In this document: piece by piece, positions 23,454 to 31,698 of the stretch
Layout: each line of letters begins with the position of its first letter
How positions within the stretch are numbered: position 1 is the stretch's first letter
Assembly: GCF_020829645.1 (NCBI RefSeq)
Contig: NZ_JAIVFS010000051.1
Span: 1-58,035, forward strand
DNA from: Nostoc mirabile CHAB5784
GTDB taxonomy: Bacteria > Cyanobacteriota > Cyanobacteriia > Cyanobacteriales > Nostocaceae
Direction: 5' to 3'
DNA length: 58,035 nt
Made by a program: the position numbers and the translations under genes
Notes under the pieces: model-generated
Seen by the model: only the letters and a program-made list of their open reading frames with translations
The model's database searches: none
Told to the model about the DNA's origin: nothing

Positions 23454-23908
23454 ATTATATTTTCAATTGCCTCTGCTTGGAAATGATGAGTATCATCAAG
23501 GCTCCAGCTTCGGAGTTCTCCAGCTTTGCCGTTTTGGACGGAAACTATTATATACGAGTATCCTTGCCAAGCGTATAGGCGATCGCATTCTGAAGGGATA
23601 GCAGGATGATCTGGGTGGGAGTGAAAAATGCCGATAATGTTGAGTGAACTGTCGCGTGCTTCCCTTTGTGTTTTTAACATAACTTTGGGTGCGATCGCAT
23701 ATTGCTGTCTTTTACTTTCTGCTGTGCGTTCCCCTGAGAACTCAGCCGCCGCTTCTGTATTCCAGGCATTTTCTGTTGGTATGACTTCTACCACAACTTT
23801 ACCCCCATTAGCCAGATAACCCAAAATTATACCACAGCATTCCTCTGGATAGGTGCTTTCGGCATGAGTGCGGATAGTTTGTAAGTGTTCTTGGCTAAAT
23901 CGGATCAT
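23450..23908 (-). CDS. JAMM/Mov34 (Mec+-like) metallopeptidase
   Basis: About 152 aa from ATG 23908. The JAMM zinc site is complete: E23 (PEECCG), H96 and H98 (FHSHP), S106 and D109 (PSECD). Bacterial stand-alone JAMM enzymes such as actinobacterial Mec+ release cysteine from the C-terminus of a sulfur-carrier protein. With moeZ on the same strand nearby, that role is plausible here. An upstream start at 24007 would add 33 residues, part of which come from a short palindrome at 23969-23999, so I prefer 23908, the family N-terminus (MIRFSQEHLQTIRTHAEST). Fragments of its 5' end recur at 26790 and 29410. Confidence 0.88.
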   Translation of the reverse strand: MIRFSQEHLQTIRTHAESTYPEECCGIILGYLANGGKVVVEVIPTENAWNTEAAAEFSGERTAESKRQQYAIAPKVMLKTQREARDSSLNIIGIFHSHPDHPAIPSECDRLYAWQGYSYIIVSVQNGKAGELRSWSLDDTHHFQAEAIENII

Positions 23909-23968
23909 CTCTGCGTTTGTAATTTTAGTAACCTCTAGCGATTGTTGCACAGATATAAGATATTGCCA

Positions 23969-23999
23969 GGCGTAGGCGTAGCCCGCCGCAGACATCGCA
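23969..23999. repeat. short palindrome at the 5' side of the JAMM gene
   Basis: On the minus strand it reads GCGATGTCTGCGGCGGGCTA then CGCCTACGCC, the same type as in the ARD-like and GNAT genes. It lies in the possible N-terminal extension of the JAMM frame. Confidence 0.75.
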
Positions 24000-24126
24000 C
24001 CGTTCAAAAAGGAAAATATGTATTTTGCATCACTCCTTCAAACATTTGCCTAGTGCTTTCTGGAAATTATTACCTGTAAACTCAAATAATGTGAAGAATA
24101 TATAAATTTTAGTATCTATCTATATA

Positions 24127-24230
24127 TATAGCAATCCGAATTGAATCGTGAGAAAATACGGTGATTAAAAGTTCGTATTTATAAGCTTTTCAGCCTTTTA
24201 CTATCTCACAAATGATTTAGGATTGCTATA
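24127..24230. mobile_element. MITE-like element with TATAGCAATCC ends
   Basis: TATAGCAATCC and GGATTGCTATA bound 104 bp. The arms extend imperfectly (GTGAGAAAATA near 24147 with TATCTCAC near 24202). The ends begin with TA, compatible with insertion at TA sites. No coding content. Confidence 0.7.
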
Positions 24231-24239
24231 CATTTATCG

Positions 24240-24556
24240 AGAAAGAATGTAAAGAGTATGCAAAGACGCTTATTTAAGTATAGACATCTAAGTAAGATAT
24301 TAAGTATGTAATTATTTTGAGGCTATTGAGATGTTCTCTATTTTCAAGCTAGACACCCACAGAGAACAGCTCACTACGTACAAGCCTTTTCTTTTCATAG
24401 GGTGAATTTTCAAGAAATATTACTGTTCCTCAAGGTTGGCGTGTAAAGTATGCCGAAAACGACAAATTGAGGCGAATTTTTATGCCCTAAAACAGCACTA
24501 AACTCAAGGTTGAGAACTGAAGTTACTGAAAAAAATGATTCAGGTAGGTAAAAATT
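24240..24556 (+). promoter_or_regulatory. shared leader of RTX gene 1
   Basis: Blocks here recur upstream of RTX gene 2: GAGTATGCAAAGA ... TATAGACATCT, CTAGACACCCACA, ATTACTGTTCCTCAA, CTAAAACAGCACTAA. The final GGTTGAGAACTGAAGTTACT and AGGTAGGTAAAAATT before the ATG recur before genes 2 (GGTTTAGAACTAAAGTTACT) and 3. This points to common regulation and common descent. I cannot place a promoter exactly. Confidence 0.65.
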
Positions 24557-26548
24557 ATGGAAAATATCACTGGAACCAACGGTAACGATACCCTAGTAGC
24601 CAACTTCGAGGCTGACACGATTAACGGTAAAGCAGGCAACGATACAATAATCACAGATAGCTATAGCGAGTACACCCTGACTGGTGGCGCTGGTAACGAT
24701 CAATTTGTTTACAACAACTTTGGCTTTGGACCTAGCCCTGATACCATCACTGATTTCGGTGGTGTGGGTAAAGGCACAAATCCAACAGCAGCAGTCATTG
24801 CCGAAGTAGACACCATCAAATTCCTTAGTCCTGGCTTAACTGCCCGAAATCTGCTGCTCACGCAAAATGGCAGCAATCTAGAAATCACCTTTCAAAGTGT
24901 AGTTCCAAATGCCAAAATCATTTTGCAAAACTTTGTCCAGGAAAACCTGGATAACCTCAGGAAATCTACTGGAGCCACTGTCAACTTAGGCAATATCCAG
25001 TTTTATGGGCAAACCAGTATCAGTGATAGCTTTGATGTCATCAATGCCAACTCCACCCAAAACAACCTGTTCCGCAAGAACACAGTTACCTTTTTTAATG
25101 ACCTGAATAACTATGTCAACGGCTTTGACAACTCAGATGATGTCATCAATGGTCAGGGCGGGGATGACAAAATCGATGGCTTAAGTGGCAATGACCTGCT
25201 GCGTGGTGGCGCGGGGAATAATACTCTCATTGGTGGCGCTGGTAACGATAACTTGTATGCTGGTTTTTCAACAGGCGATAACTTACTTTCGGGTGGCGTT
25301 GGTAACGATACCTTGGATGTTAGCGCTTCAACAGGCGATAACCTACTTAATGGTGGCGATGGCAATGATTATCTTTTGGCCTCTGGCAACGACGAGTATT
25401 TGGGAAACGGAAACATCTATTACTCTTTAGGCAATAACACCCTCAACGGTGGTGCTGGTAACGATACCTTAGGTCTTTTCTTATCAGAAGGCGATAACCT
25501 ACTCATTGGTGGCGATGGCAATGATTATCTCAGAAACTATTCCAATAAGTATGAGCTTAGTGGGATATCAGGCAATAACACCATTATCGGAGGCGCTGGT
25601 AACGATAGCTTGGGTCTTTCCGGTATAACAGGCGATAACCTACTCATTGGTGGCGATGGCAATGATGAACTCTTCATTTATCTCTACTCTGATGCAGGAA
25701 GTAACAACACGCTCCAAGGAGGCGCTGGTAACGATGGTTTGAGTATTAACAATTCACAAGGCGATAACCTACTGGATGGAGGTGATGGCAATGATAGTCT
25801 TTCGTCCGCGGTCCCCCCAAACCGCTACGAATTCACTTCTGGCAATAATACCCTCAACGGTGGCGCTGGTGATGATAATTTTGATGTTAAATTTTCAACA
25901 GGCAATTATCTGGTCTCTGGGGGCGATGGCAACGATACGATATATATGAGTCCTACTGGCAATGATACGATCGATGGGGGTACAGGTGACGATTTATTCT
26001 CCTATAACTATAACTCCTTTTTTACCAACTTAAGATTTACCGAGGGTATCACAACGATATTCAATGCCACCACTAACATTGGCTCATTTACGGCGGGCGC
26101 AAATCGGGCTAGCTACAAGAATATCGAACGATTAGACATTTTAGGTACAGATTACGATGACAACATTGTGGGGAGCAATGGCAACGATACGCTCTCTGGG
26201 GGCAATGGTGGCAACGATAGCCTCTATGGAGGAGCTGGTACTGATACCTTTGCTTTCTTTAGTTTAAATGAAGGCATTGATAGACTGTATGACTTCAACG
26301 CGACTAATGAATTGATTCAGGTATTGGCTGGTAATTTTGGTGGCGGGTTATCAATAGGTTCACTCTCAACTAGTCAGTTTAAGATTGGAGCATCTGCAAC
26401 CACTAGCGAAGAGCGATTTATCTACAACGGCATTACAGGTGCATTGTACTTTGACCAAGATGGTAGTGCGTCTAGGTTTACTCAAGTACAATTTGCACAA
26501 CTATCTGCTGGATTATCACTAACTGAAAACAATTTTGTGGTTATTTAA
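24557..26548 (+). CDS. RTX (hemolysin-type) calcium-binding protein 1
   Basis: 663 aa. A few RTX repeats open the protein. A unique module of about 160 aa (about 63-220; FGGVGKGTNPTAAVI ... VNGFDNSDDVINGQ) follows. Then come many G-G-x-G-N-D-x-L repeats with 30-40-residue spacing, a second unique segment (ITTIFNATTNIGSFTAGANR), and a C-terminal domain (GALYFDQDGSA ... SLTENNFVVI). The repeats bind calcium and form a beta-roll after secretion. No N-terminal signal, so the C-terminus probably serves type I secretion; no secretion genes are in the window. The unique module is shared with the FG-GAP protein at 14168-16765. First of three tandem paralogs. Confidence 0.88.
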   Translation: MENITGTNGNDTLVANFEADTINGKAGNDTIITDSYSEYTLTGGAGNDQFVYNNFGFGPSPDTITDFGGVGKGTNPTAAVIAEVDTIKFLSPGLTARNLLLTQNGSNLEITFQSVVPNAKIILQNFVQENLDNLRKSTGATVNLGNIQFYGQTSISDSFDVINANSTQNNLFRKNTVTFFNDLNNYVNGFDNSDDVINGQGGDDKIDGLSGNDLLRGGAGNNTLIGGAGNDNLYAGFSTGDNLLSGGVGNDTLDVSASTGDNLLNGGDGNDYLLASGNDEYLGNGNIYYSLGNNTLNGGAGNDTLGLFLSEGDNLLIGGDGNDYLRNYSNKYELSGISGNNTIIGGAGNDSLGLSGITGDNLLIGGDGNDELFIYLYSDAGSNNTLQGGAGNDGLSINNSQGDNLLDGGDGNDSLSSAVPPNRYEFTSGNNTLNGGAGDDNFDVKFSTGNYLVSGGDGNDTIYMSPTGNDTIDGGTGDDLFSYNYNSFFTNLRFTEGITTIFNATTNIGSFTAGANRASYKNIERLDILGTDYDDNIVGSNGNDTLSGGNGGNDSLYGGAGTDTFAFFSLNEGIDRLYDFNATNELIQVLAGNFGGGLSIGSLSTSQFKIGASATTSEERFIYNGITGALYFDQDGSASRFTQVQFAQLSAGLSLTENNFVVI

Positions 26549-26587
26549 TCGTGATTAGCGCTCTATTACTAAGCGAGAAAGCTTGAG

Positions 26588-26620
26588 AATGTGAGGTGCT
26601 TAAGATAGCATCTTGCATTC
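26588..26620 (+). terminator. terminator-like hairpin after RTX gene 1
   Basis: AATGTGAGGTGCT pairs with AGCATCTTGCATT, followed by CAATTTATT. Similar hairpins follow RTX genes 2 and 3. Confidence 0.6.
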
Positions 26621-26630
26621 AATTTATTAA

Positions 26631-26746
26631 GGGACTTCCAAGAAATAAATTATCCAATTTCACGCCCATCAAAACAACTTTCTTTCCCCCTGCTCCCTGC
26701 CCCCTTGCCTTAACAGCGATGGGATATTTATTTATTTGGAAGTCCC
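26631..26746. mobile_element. MITE family B, copy 1
   Basis: GGGACTTCCAAGAAATAAAT at the left and ATTTATTTGGAAGTCCC at the right bound 116 bp. TTAA flanks both sides. A second copy is at 34036-34157. It sits in the spacer between RTX genes 1 and 2. Confidence 0.85.
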
Positions 26747-26789
26747 TTAAGCCGCCCTTTGCGCGTCTACAGGTGTCTACATTCCTCAA

Positions 26790-26853
26790 CTTTCGGCATG
26801 TGTATAGATGATTTTTAAGTTTTTCTAGCTAAGTTGGGCTGCGTTTCCAATTT
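26790..26853 (-). pseudogene. fragment of the JAMM peptidase gene 5' end (copy 1)
   Basis: CTTTCGGCATG ... TTTTTAAG ... TTCTAGCTAAG and the following bases align with 23856-23920, the region encoding the JAMM N-terminus, with a small deletion. It lies after RTX gene 1 in the same relative place as the intact JAMM gene before RTX gene 1. Confidence 0.65.
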
Positions 26854-27119
26854 ATACACGTAGTTTTATGTAGTTATTATTACTTAGATTTAATACATTG
26901 CTATACAGTTTCTTTATCTTACTCACTGCGTAAGCGTAGCCTAACTAAAGCGATCGCCACGATTAATTCCATATTTCTTTATTATTCTTTCAAGCATCTA
27001 ACAAGTTCCCTGCCTTGGAAGCTCGGCTCAAACAACTCTTTGTCTGTTGCTTTCTGCAAATAAATTCTTGGCCATAAAAATGTTATATATACTGGCAATA
27101 AAGTATTTATATATACATT

Positions 27120-27868
27120 AGCAAAATAAATGTGAAGAGTATGCAAAGATGTGTTTTAACTATAGACATCTCGGTAAATATTCATATATGGTTATTACAA
27201 ATGGTTATTACAGTGTTATTTAAATGTTTCCTATTTTAAACTAGACACCCACAAGCGATAGCCCACAATGAGGGTATAAAAATCCCTTTACCTATTTTCA
27301 AGACAGCAGGACTTACGTATTGAAAAATTAAAGTATGGAATCTGAGTTTCAGGCATTTAAGTTTAATTTGGCGACGCTTTTTCAGTGATTGCTATTCAAT
27401 CAAGGATGATTAAAACAAGCCTGAAACGACTTATTTGAGTTCATCCACACAGTCATGAATTTGTACAGTGTGTGAAACTTTAATACTTAGACAAGTGGCA
27501 ATACTACTCGGTTAAGAAAATTTGTAAGTTGGATTGTAGCAAGATCCCCGTAGGGGTAGGTCGTGAAACCCAACAAAGCCCTGAAAATGTTGGGTTACCG
27601 TGCGGGAAGCCCCTCGGGTCTACGTTCCTCAACTCAACCTACACTGAAGTGATTTTTTAGGCAAAACCTACACAGTATTGAGATAGGTGCTACTTGTAAC
27701 CTGCTCAACAGAATGAATTTTCGATAAAAATTACTGTTCCTCAATAGTGACACAAAGGAATTTGTCGAAAGTGTCAACTCTCGGCTAGTTCTTTGTGCGC
27801 TAAAACAGCACTAACTCAGGGTTTAGAACTAAAGTTACTCCAACAATAGATTAAATAAGGTAAAAATT
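27120..27868 (+). promoter_or_regulatory. shared leader of RTX gene 2, interrupted by repeats
   Basis: The leader blocks of RTX gene 1 recur in order: GAGTATGCAAAGATG (near 27135), CTAGACACCCACA (27240), ATTACTGTTCCTCAA (27730), CTAAAACAGCACTAA (27800) and the final block before the ATG. Between about 27305 and 27710 the order is broken by extra DNA. This starts with a family D-like end (CAGGACTTACG at 27307) and includes a GTTGG ... CAACTCAACCTAC repeat of family E type (about 27530-27643). No gene is visible in 26854-27868. Confidence 0.65.
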
Positions 27869-29287
27869 ATGACAAATATCATTGGAACTATCGGTAATGA
27901 TACTCTCATTGGTGGTGAAGGGAATAACATCCTCCTTGGTGATACTGGCAGCGATTACTTAGACGTTAACTCTTCAACAGGCAATAACCTATTGGATGGT
28001 GGCGATGACAATGATACTCTCTCGGCCTTAGGTGAGTACGATGTGGTGTCTGGTAATAACACCCTCAACGGTGGCGCTGGTAACGATAGCTTGAGTGCTA
28101 ACAGTTCAGCAGGCGATAACCTACTGGATGGTGGTAATGGCAATGATTCTCTTAGTGTCTCTGGTGGCTACTACGACCCTGAAGTGTCTGGTAATAACAC
28201 TCTCAATGGTGGTGCTGGTAATGATACCTTGAGTGCTTTATATTCAACAGGCGATAACTTCCTGGATGGTGGGGATGATAATGATTATCTTAACGTCAAT
28301 CTTGCCAATGGCAATAATACCCTCAACGGTGGCGTTGGTAACGATTCTTTGAGTGCTAACATTTCAAGAGGCAATAATCTGCTCTCTGGTGGCGATGGCA
28401 ATGATTCTCTTAGTGCCTCTAACTTCGAGGGCTACAGGTTTGATAACACCTCTGGCACGAATACCCTCAATGGTGGCGCTGGTGACGATTACTTGAATGT
28501 TAACTGTTCACGAGGCACTAATCTGCTCAATGGAGGCAATGGTAATGATTCTCTTAGTGCCTCTACCTATGGCTACGGCTACGGAGGAAGGTGTTATATC
28601 ACCACTGGCAATAACACCCTTAACGGTGGTGCTGGTGCCGATAACTTGAATGTTGACTATTCATCAGGCGATAATCTGCTCTCTGGAGACGATGGCAATG
28701 ATACTCTTAGTGCCTCTGGCTACAAGTACGACGAACAGGGCGAGTTCGGCAAAGGAGTCTATCGCAGAGCATCAGGAAATAACACCCTCAACGGTGGCGC
28801 TGGTGCTGATAACTTGATTGTTGATTATTCAACAGGCACTAATCTGTTGGATGGTGGCGATGGCAACGATACTCTTAGTGCCTATGGCGCATTAGGTAAT
28901 AACACTCTTTATGGTGGTTTTGATAATGATATCATCACAGGTGGGAACGGTAATGACACCCTCTATGGAGGAGATGATACTGATACCTTTGCTTTCAATA
29001 GTTATAATCAAGGCGTTGATAGTCTTTATGATTTCAACGCCACTGATGAGTTGATTCAGTTATCGGCTACTGGTTTTGGTGGCGGGTTAGCAACACCTTC
29101 ACTTCAGAAAAGTCAGTTTACCATCGGAGTATCTGCAACCGCGATCGCTCAACGATTTATCTATGACTTGGTTACAGGTGGACTGTACTTTGACCTTGAT
29201 GGCAGTGCGTCTGGGTTTACTCAGGTACAATTTGCACAATTATCTGCTGGATTATCACTAACCGAAAACAATTTTGTGGTTGTTTAA
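27869..29287 (+). CDS. RTX calcium-binding protein 2
   Basis: 472 aa. It consists almost wholly of RTX units in which G-G-x-G-N-D-x-L nonapeptides alternate with serine-rich spacers (LSANSSAGDNLLDGG, NNTLNGGAGNDSL). The C-terminal domain (GLYFDLDGSASG ... SLTENNFVVV) is nearly identical to that of proteins 1 and 3. It lacks the unique N-terminal module of protein 1. It is expected to bind calcium and be secreted by a type I route. ATG 27869 follows AATAAGGTAAAAATT, the same leader end as its paralogs. A hairpin terminator follows. Confidence 0.87.
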   Translation: MTNIIGTIGNDTLIGGEGNNILLGDTGSDYLDVNSSTGNNLLDGGDDNDTLSALGEYDVVSGNNTLNGGAGNDSLSANSSAGDNLLDGGNGNDSLSVSGGYYDPEVSGNNTLNGGAGNDTLSALYSTGDNFLDGGDDNDYLNVNLANGNNTLNGGVGNDSLSANISRGNNLLSGGDGNDSLSASNFEGYRFDNTSGTNTLNGGAGDDYLNVNCSRGTNLLNGGNGNDSLSASTYGYGYGGRCYITTGNNTLNGGAGADNLNVDYSSGDNLLSGDDGNDTLSASGYKYDEQGEFGKGVYRRASGNNTLNGGAGADNLIVDYSTGTNLLDGGDGNDTLSAYGALGNNTLYGGFDNDIITGGNGNDTLYGGDDTDTFAFNSYNQGVDSLYDFNATDELIQLSATGFGGGLATPSLQKSQFTIGVSATAIAQRFIYDLVTGGLYFDLDGSASGFTQVQFAQLSAGLSLTENNFVVV

Positions 29288-29321
29288 TTGTAATTAGCAC
29301 TCCATTACTTTAAACACAGAT

Positions 29322-29349
29322 TGCGAGGTGCTGAAAATAGCATCTCGCA
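29322..29349 (+). terminator. terminator-like hairpin after RTX gene 2
   Basis: TGCGAGGTGCT pairs perfectly with AGCATCTCGCA except for one G-T pair, with a GAAAAT loop. It is followed by CTCGATTGTTT. Confidence 0.7.
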
Positions 29350-29409
29350 CTCGATTGTTTAATGCAATTTAGTGCTAACAGAGAGTAGATGTTAGGTTTA
29401 GTTCTTCAA

Positions 29410-29486
29410 CTTTCGGTATGTGTGCGGATGATTTGCAAGTGTTCTTGGCTTAGTTGATTTATGTCTGCATTCATAATTCTGATAAT
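29410..29486 (-). pseudogene. fragment of the JAMM peptidase gene 5' end (copy 2)
   Basis: CTTTCGGTATGTGTGCGGAT, GATTTGCAAGTGTTCTTGGC and following bases closely match 23856-23934 of the intact gene, through the region of the ATG and ATAATTCTGATAA. The fragment has no downstream coding part. It marks the junction of a duplicated segment. Confidence 0.75.
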
Positions 29487-29557
29487 TTATAGCGGTTCTC
29501 ACTTGAGTGGAATACAGTGTGGGAGGATGGAGTATATCAAGAACCATGTGCATCGAT

Positions 29558-29602
29558 ATGAAAGCTTACTCCACCGATTTACGCTCGGTTATAGCTGACT
29601 AG
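29558..29602 (+). pseudogene. IS630-type transposase N-terminal relic
   Basis: ATG 29558 starts MKAYSTDLRSVIAD then a stop. MKAYS(I/L)DLR is the usual beginning of cyanobacterial IS630/Tc1-mariner transposases. Only 14 codons remain, fused at about 29580 to an IS982 relic on the other strand. Confidence 0.6.
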
Positions 29603-29811
29603 ATTTGGGAAGGCATTCTTCCAATCAGGTAGAACTTGCAATGTATAAAAATCTTTAAATGTACGATACCCAGACCCATGAAATGCAATGACGATAGTCA
29701 TGATCTCCCTCAAACACATTCGACACTTGCTTAATTTCTCCCCTTTCTCTGCGGTAGGTGTGCTTCCTTCCATCCTGATTCAAAAATTTGGCAGAAGTCG
29801 AAGTCGTCTAA
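29579..29811 (-). pseudogene. IS982-family transposase N-terminal relic
   Basis: The minus strand reads LDDFDFCQIFESGWKEAHLP, shifts frame, then reads CRMCLREIMTIVIAFHGSGY and RTFKDFYTLQVLP ... FPNLVSYNRA before a stop. SEIMTIVIxFHxSGYRTFK is the conserved IS982 N-terminal region. It is frameshifted and truncated. It is not the missing part of the relic at 22802, since the two show no join. The remaining part of 29812-29997 shows only leader sequence. Confidence 0.8.
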
Positions 29812-29997
29812 GTCGCAAAAAACGTTTGTGATATCCAAGCGAGACTGTAGATGTGCCATAACGGTCTTACGCGATCGCCACCTCTTTTATTGAATCCCTA
29901 ACCAGTAACTATAGTCAATTCAGCCCGTCGAACTCACGTTAAACTCAAGGTTGAGAACTGAAGTTACTGAAAAAATCGATTTAGGTAGTTAAAGATT

Positions 29998-31614
29998 ATG
30001 GCAAATATCATTGGAAGCAATGGTAATGATACGCTAGCGGGCAGCGACAGCGCGGACACGATTAAGGGTCTTGCAGGCAACGATATTTTGAATGTTGACT
30101 CTTCAACAGGCAAGAACACCCTCGACGGTGGCGCTGGTGACGATGAATTGTATGCTAACGGTTCAACAGGCGATAACCTGCTTCTTGGAGGCGATGGCAA
30201 TGATATTCTTAGCGCCAGTGAGCTTTCTTTTGAGACAGGATTGGGATACGGCTTTATTGGCTCCTCAGGCAATAACACCCTCAATGGTGGCGCTGGTGAC
30301 GATACATTGCGTGCTGAGTCTCCAAAAGGTAATAAGTTACTCTCTGGAGACGATGGCAATGATTATCTTTCCACCTCTGGCGTTTATGCTTATGGTAGAT
30401 ATGGCTATACCCTTGGCTCCTTAGGCAATAACACCCTCAACGGTGGCACTGGTGACGATACATTGCGTGCTGAGATTTCAACAGGTAATAACCTACTCTT
30501 TGGTGGCGATGGCAATGATAATCTCTCCATCTCTGGCATTGTTAGCGAAACCAGTGGTGGAGATTTTTACGATCCCTCCTCAGGTAATAATACCCTCTAC
30601 GGTGGCACTGGTGACGATACATTGCGTGCTGAGATTTCAACAGGCAATAACTTACTCTCTGGTGGCGATGGCAATGATTCCTTGTATCTAAGCACCTCAT
30701 CCCCAGATACTGTCCGCTCTTATTTAGTGACTCAAACGGTAGATGGGGGTCAGGCTGACGATTTGCTGTCCGTCGATTACAGCAATGCTACTGGAGGAAT
30801 CACAACAACATTTAATGCCACTACTAACATTGGCTCGATGACAGCAGGCAAGTATAAGGTTAGCTACAAGAATATCGAAAGATTAAATATCTCAGGTACA
30901 GACTATGATGACTTGATTGTGGGGAGCAATGGCAACGATACGCTCTCCACTGGCGGTGGTAACTTGATTTCGACGAGTAATGGCGACGTTCTCTCCACAG
31001 GCGGTAGTGGCAAGGATACGATAGATGGGGGTAATGGTGACGATTTGTTGTCTGTCGATTACAGGAGTAATGCTACCGCAGGAATCACTTCGACATTCAA
31101 TGCCAGTACTAACATTGGATCAATTATGGCGGGCATGAATCAGGTTAGTTACAAAAATATCGAACGATTAAATATCTCAGGTACAAACTACGATGACTTA
31201 ATCGTGGGGAGTAATAACAATGATACGCTCTCTGGGGGTTCTGATGGTAATGATACCCTCTATGGAGGAGCTGGTAGTGATATCTTTGCTTTCAATTATT
31301 ACTATAGTTTCTATGAAAGCGTTGCTAGCCTTTATGATTTCGACGCCACTAATGAACTGATTCAGATATCGGCTTATAAGTTTACTTATGTGTTTTATGA
31401 TAGTGGGTTAAGGTTATCACCAGGTTCACTCTCAGCTAGTCAGTTTACCTTTGGAACATCTGCAACCACGATCGCTCAACGATTCATCTATGACAATGTT
31501 ACAGGTGGATTGTTCTTTGACCCAGATGGCAGTGCGTCTGCATTTACTCAGGAAAAATTTGCACAACTATCTGCTGGATTATCTCTAACCGAAAACAATT
31601 TTGTGGTTGTTTAA
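29998..31614 (+). CDS. RTX calcium-binding protein 3
   Basis: 538 aa. RTX nonapeptide blocks occupy residues 1 to about 245. Two copies of a unique segment follow (ITTTFNATTNIGSMTAGKYK and ITSTFNASTNIGSIMAGMNQ, each followed by SYKNIERLNISGT). Further RTX repeats lead to the C-terminal domain ending SLTENNFVVV. The unique segment also occurs once in protein 1, so the three genes have exchanged or lost modules. Probably secreted and calcium-binding. ATG 29998 follows the shared GAGAACTGAAGTTACTG block. Confidence 0.87.
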   Translation: MANIIGSNGNDTLAGSDSADTIKGLAGNDILNVDSSTGKNTLDGGAGDDELYANGSTGDNLLLGGDGNDILSASELSFETGLGYGFIGSSGNNTLNGGAGDDTLRAESPKGNKLLSGDDGNDYLSTSGVYAYGRYGYTLGSLGNNTLNGGTGDDTLRAEISTGNNLLFGGDGNDNLSISGIVSETSGGDFYDPSSGNNTLYGGTGDDTLRAEISTGNNLLSGGDGNDSLYLSTSSPDTVRSYLVTQTVDGGQADDLLSVDYSNATGGITTTFNATTNIGSMTAGKYKVSYKNIERLNISGTDYDDLIVGSNGNDTLSTGGGNLISTSNGDVLSTGGSGKDTIDGGNGDDLLSVDYRSNATAGITSTFNASTNIGSIMAGMNQVSYKNIERLNISGTNYDDLIVGSNNNDTLSGGSDGNDTLYGGAGSDIFAFNYYYSFYESVASLYDFDATNELIQISAYKFTYVFYDSGLRLSPGSLSASQFTFGTSATTIAQRFIYDNVTGGLFFDPDGSASAFTQEKFAQLSAGLSLTENNFVVV

Positions 31615-31649
31615 TCGTGATTAGCACTCCATTACTTTAGGCAGGGATT

Positions 31650-31675
31650 GCGGGGTGCTGAAAATAGCACCTCGC
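31650..31675 (+). terminator. terminator-like hairpin after RTX gene 3
   Basis: GCGGGGTGCT pairs with AGCACCTCGC across a GAAAAT loop. It is the third member of the hairpin set that follows each RTX gene. Confidence 0.65.
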
Positions 31676-31698
31676 GTTTGATAAATTAATGCAATTCG

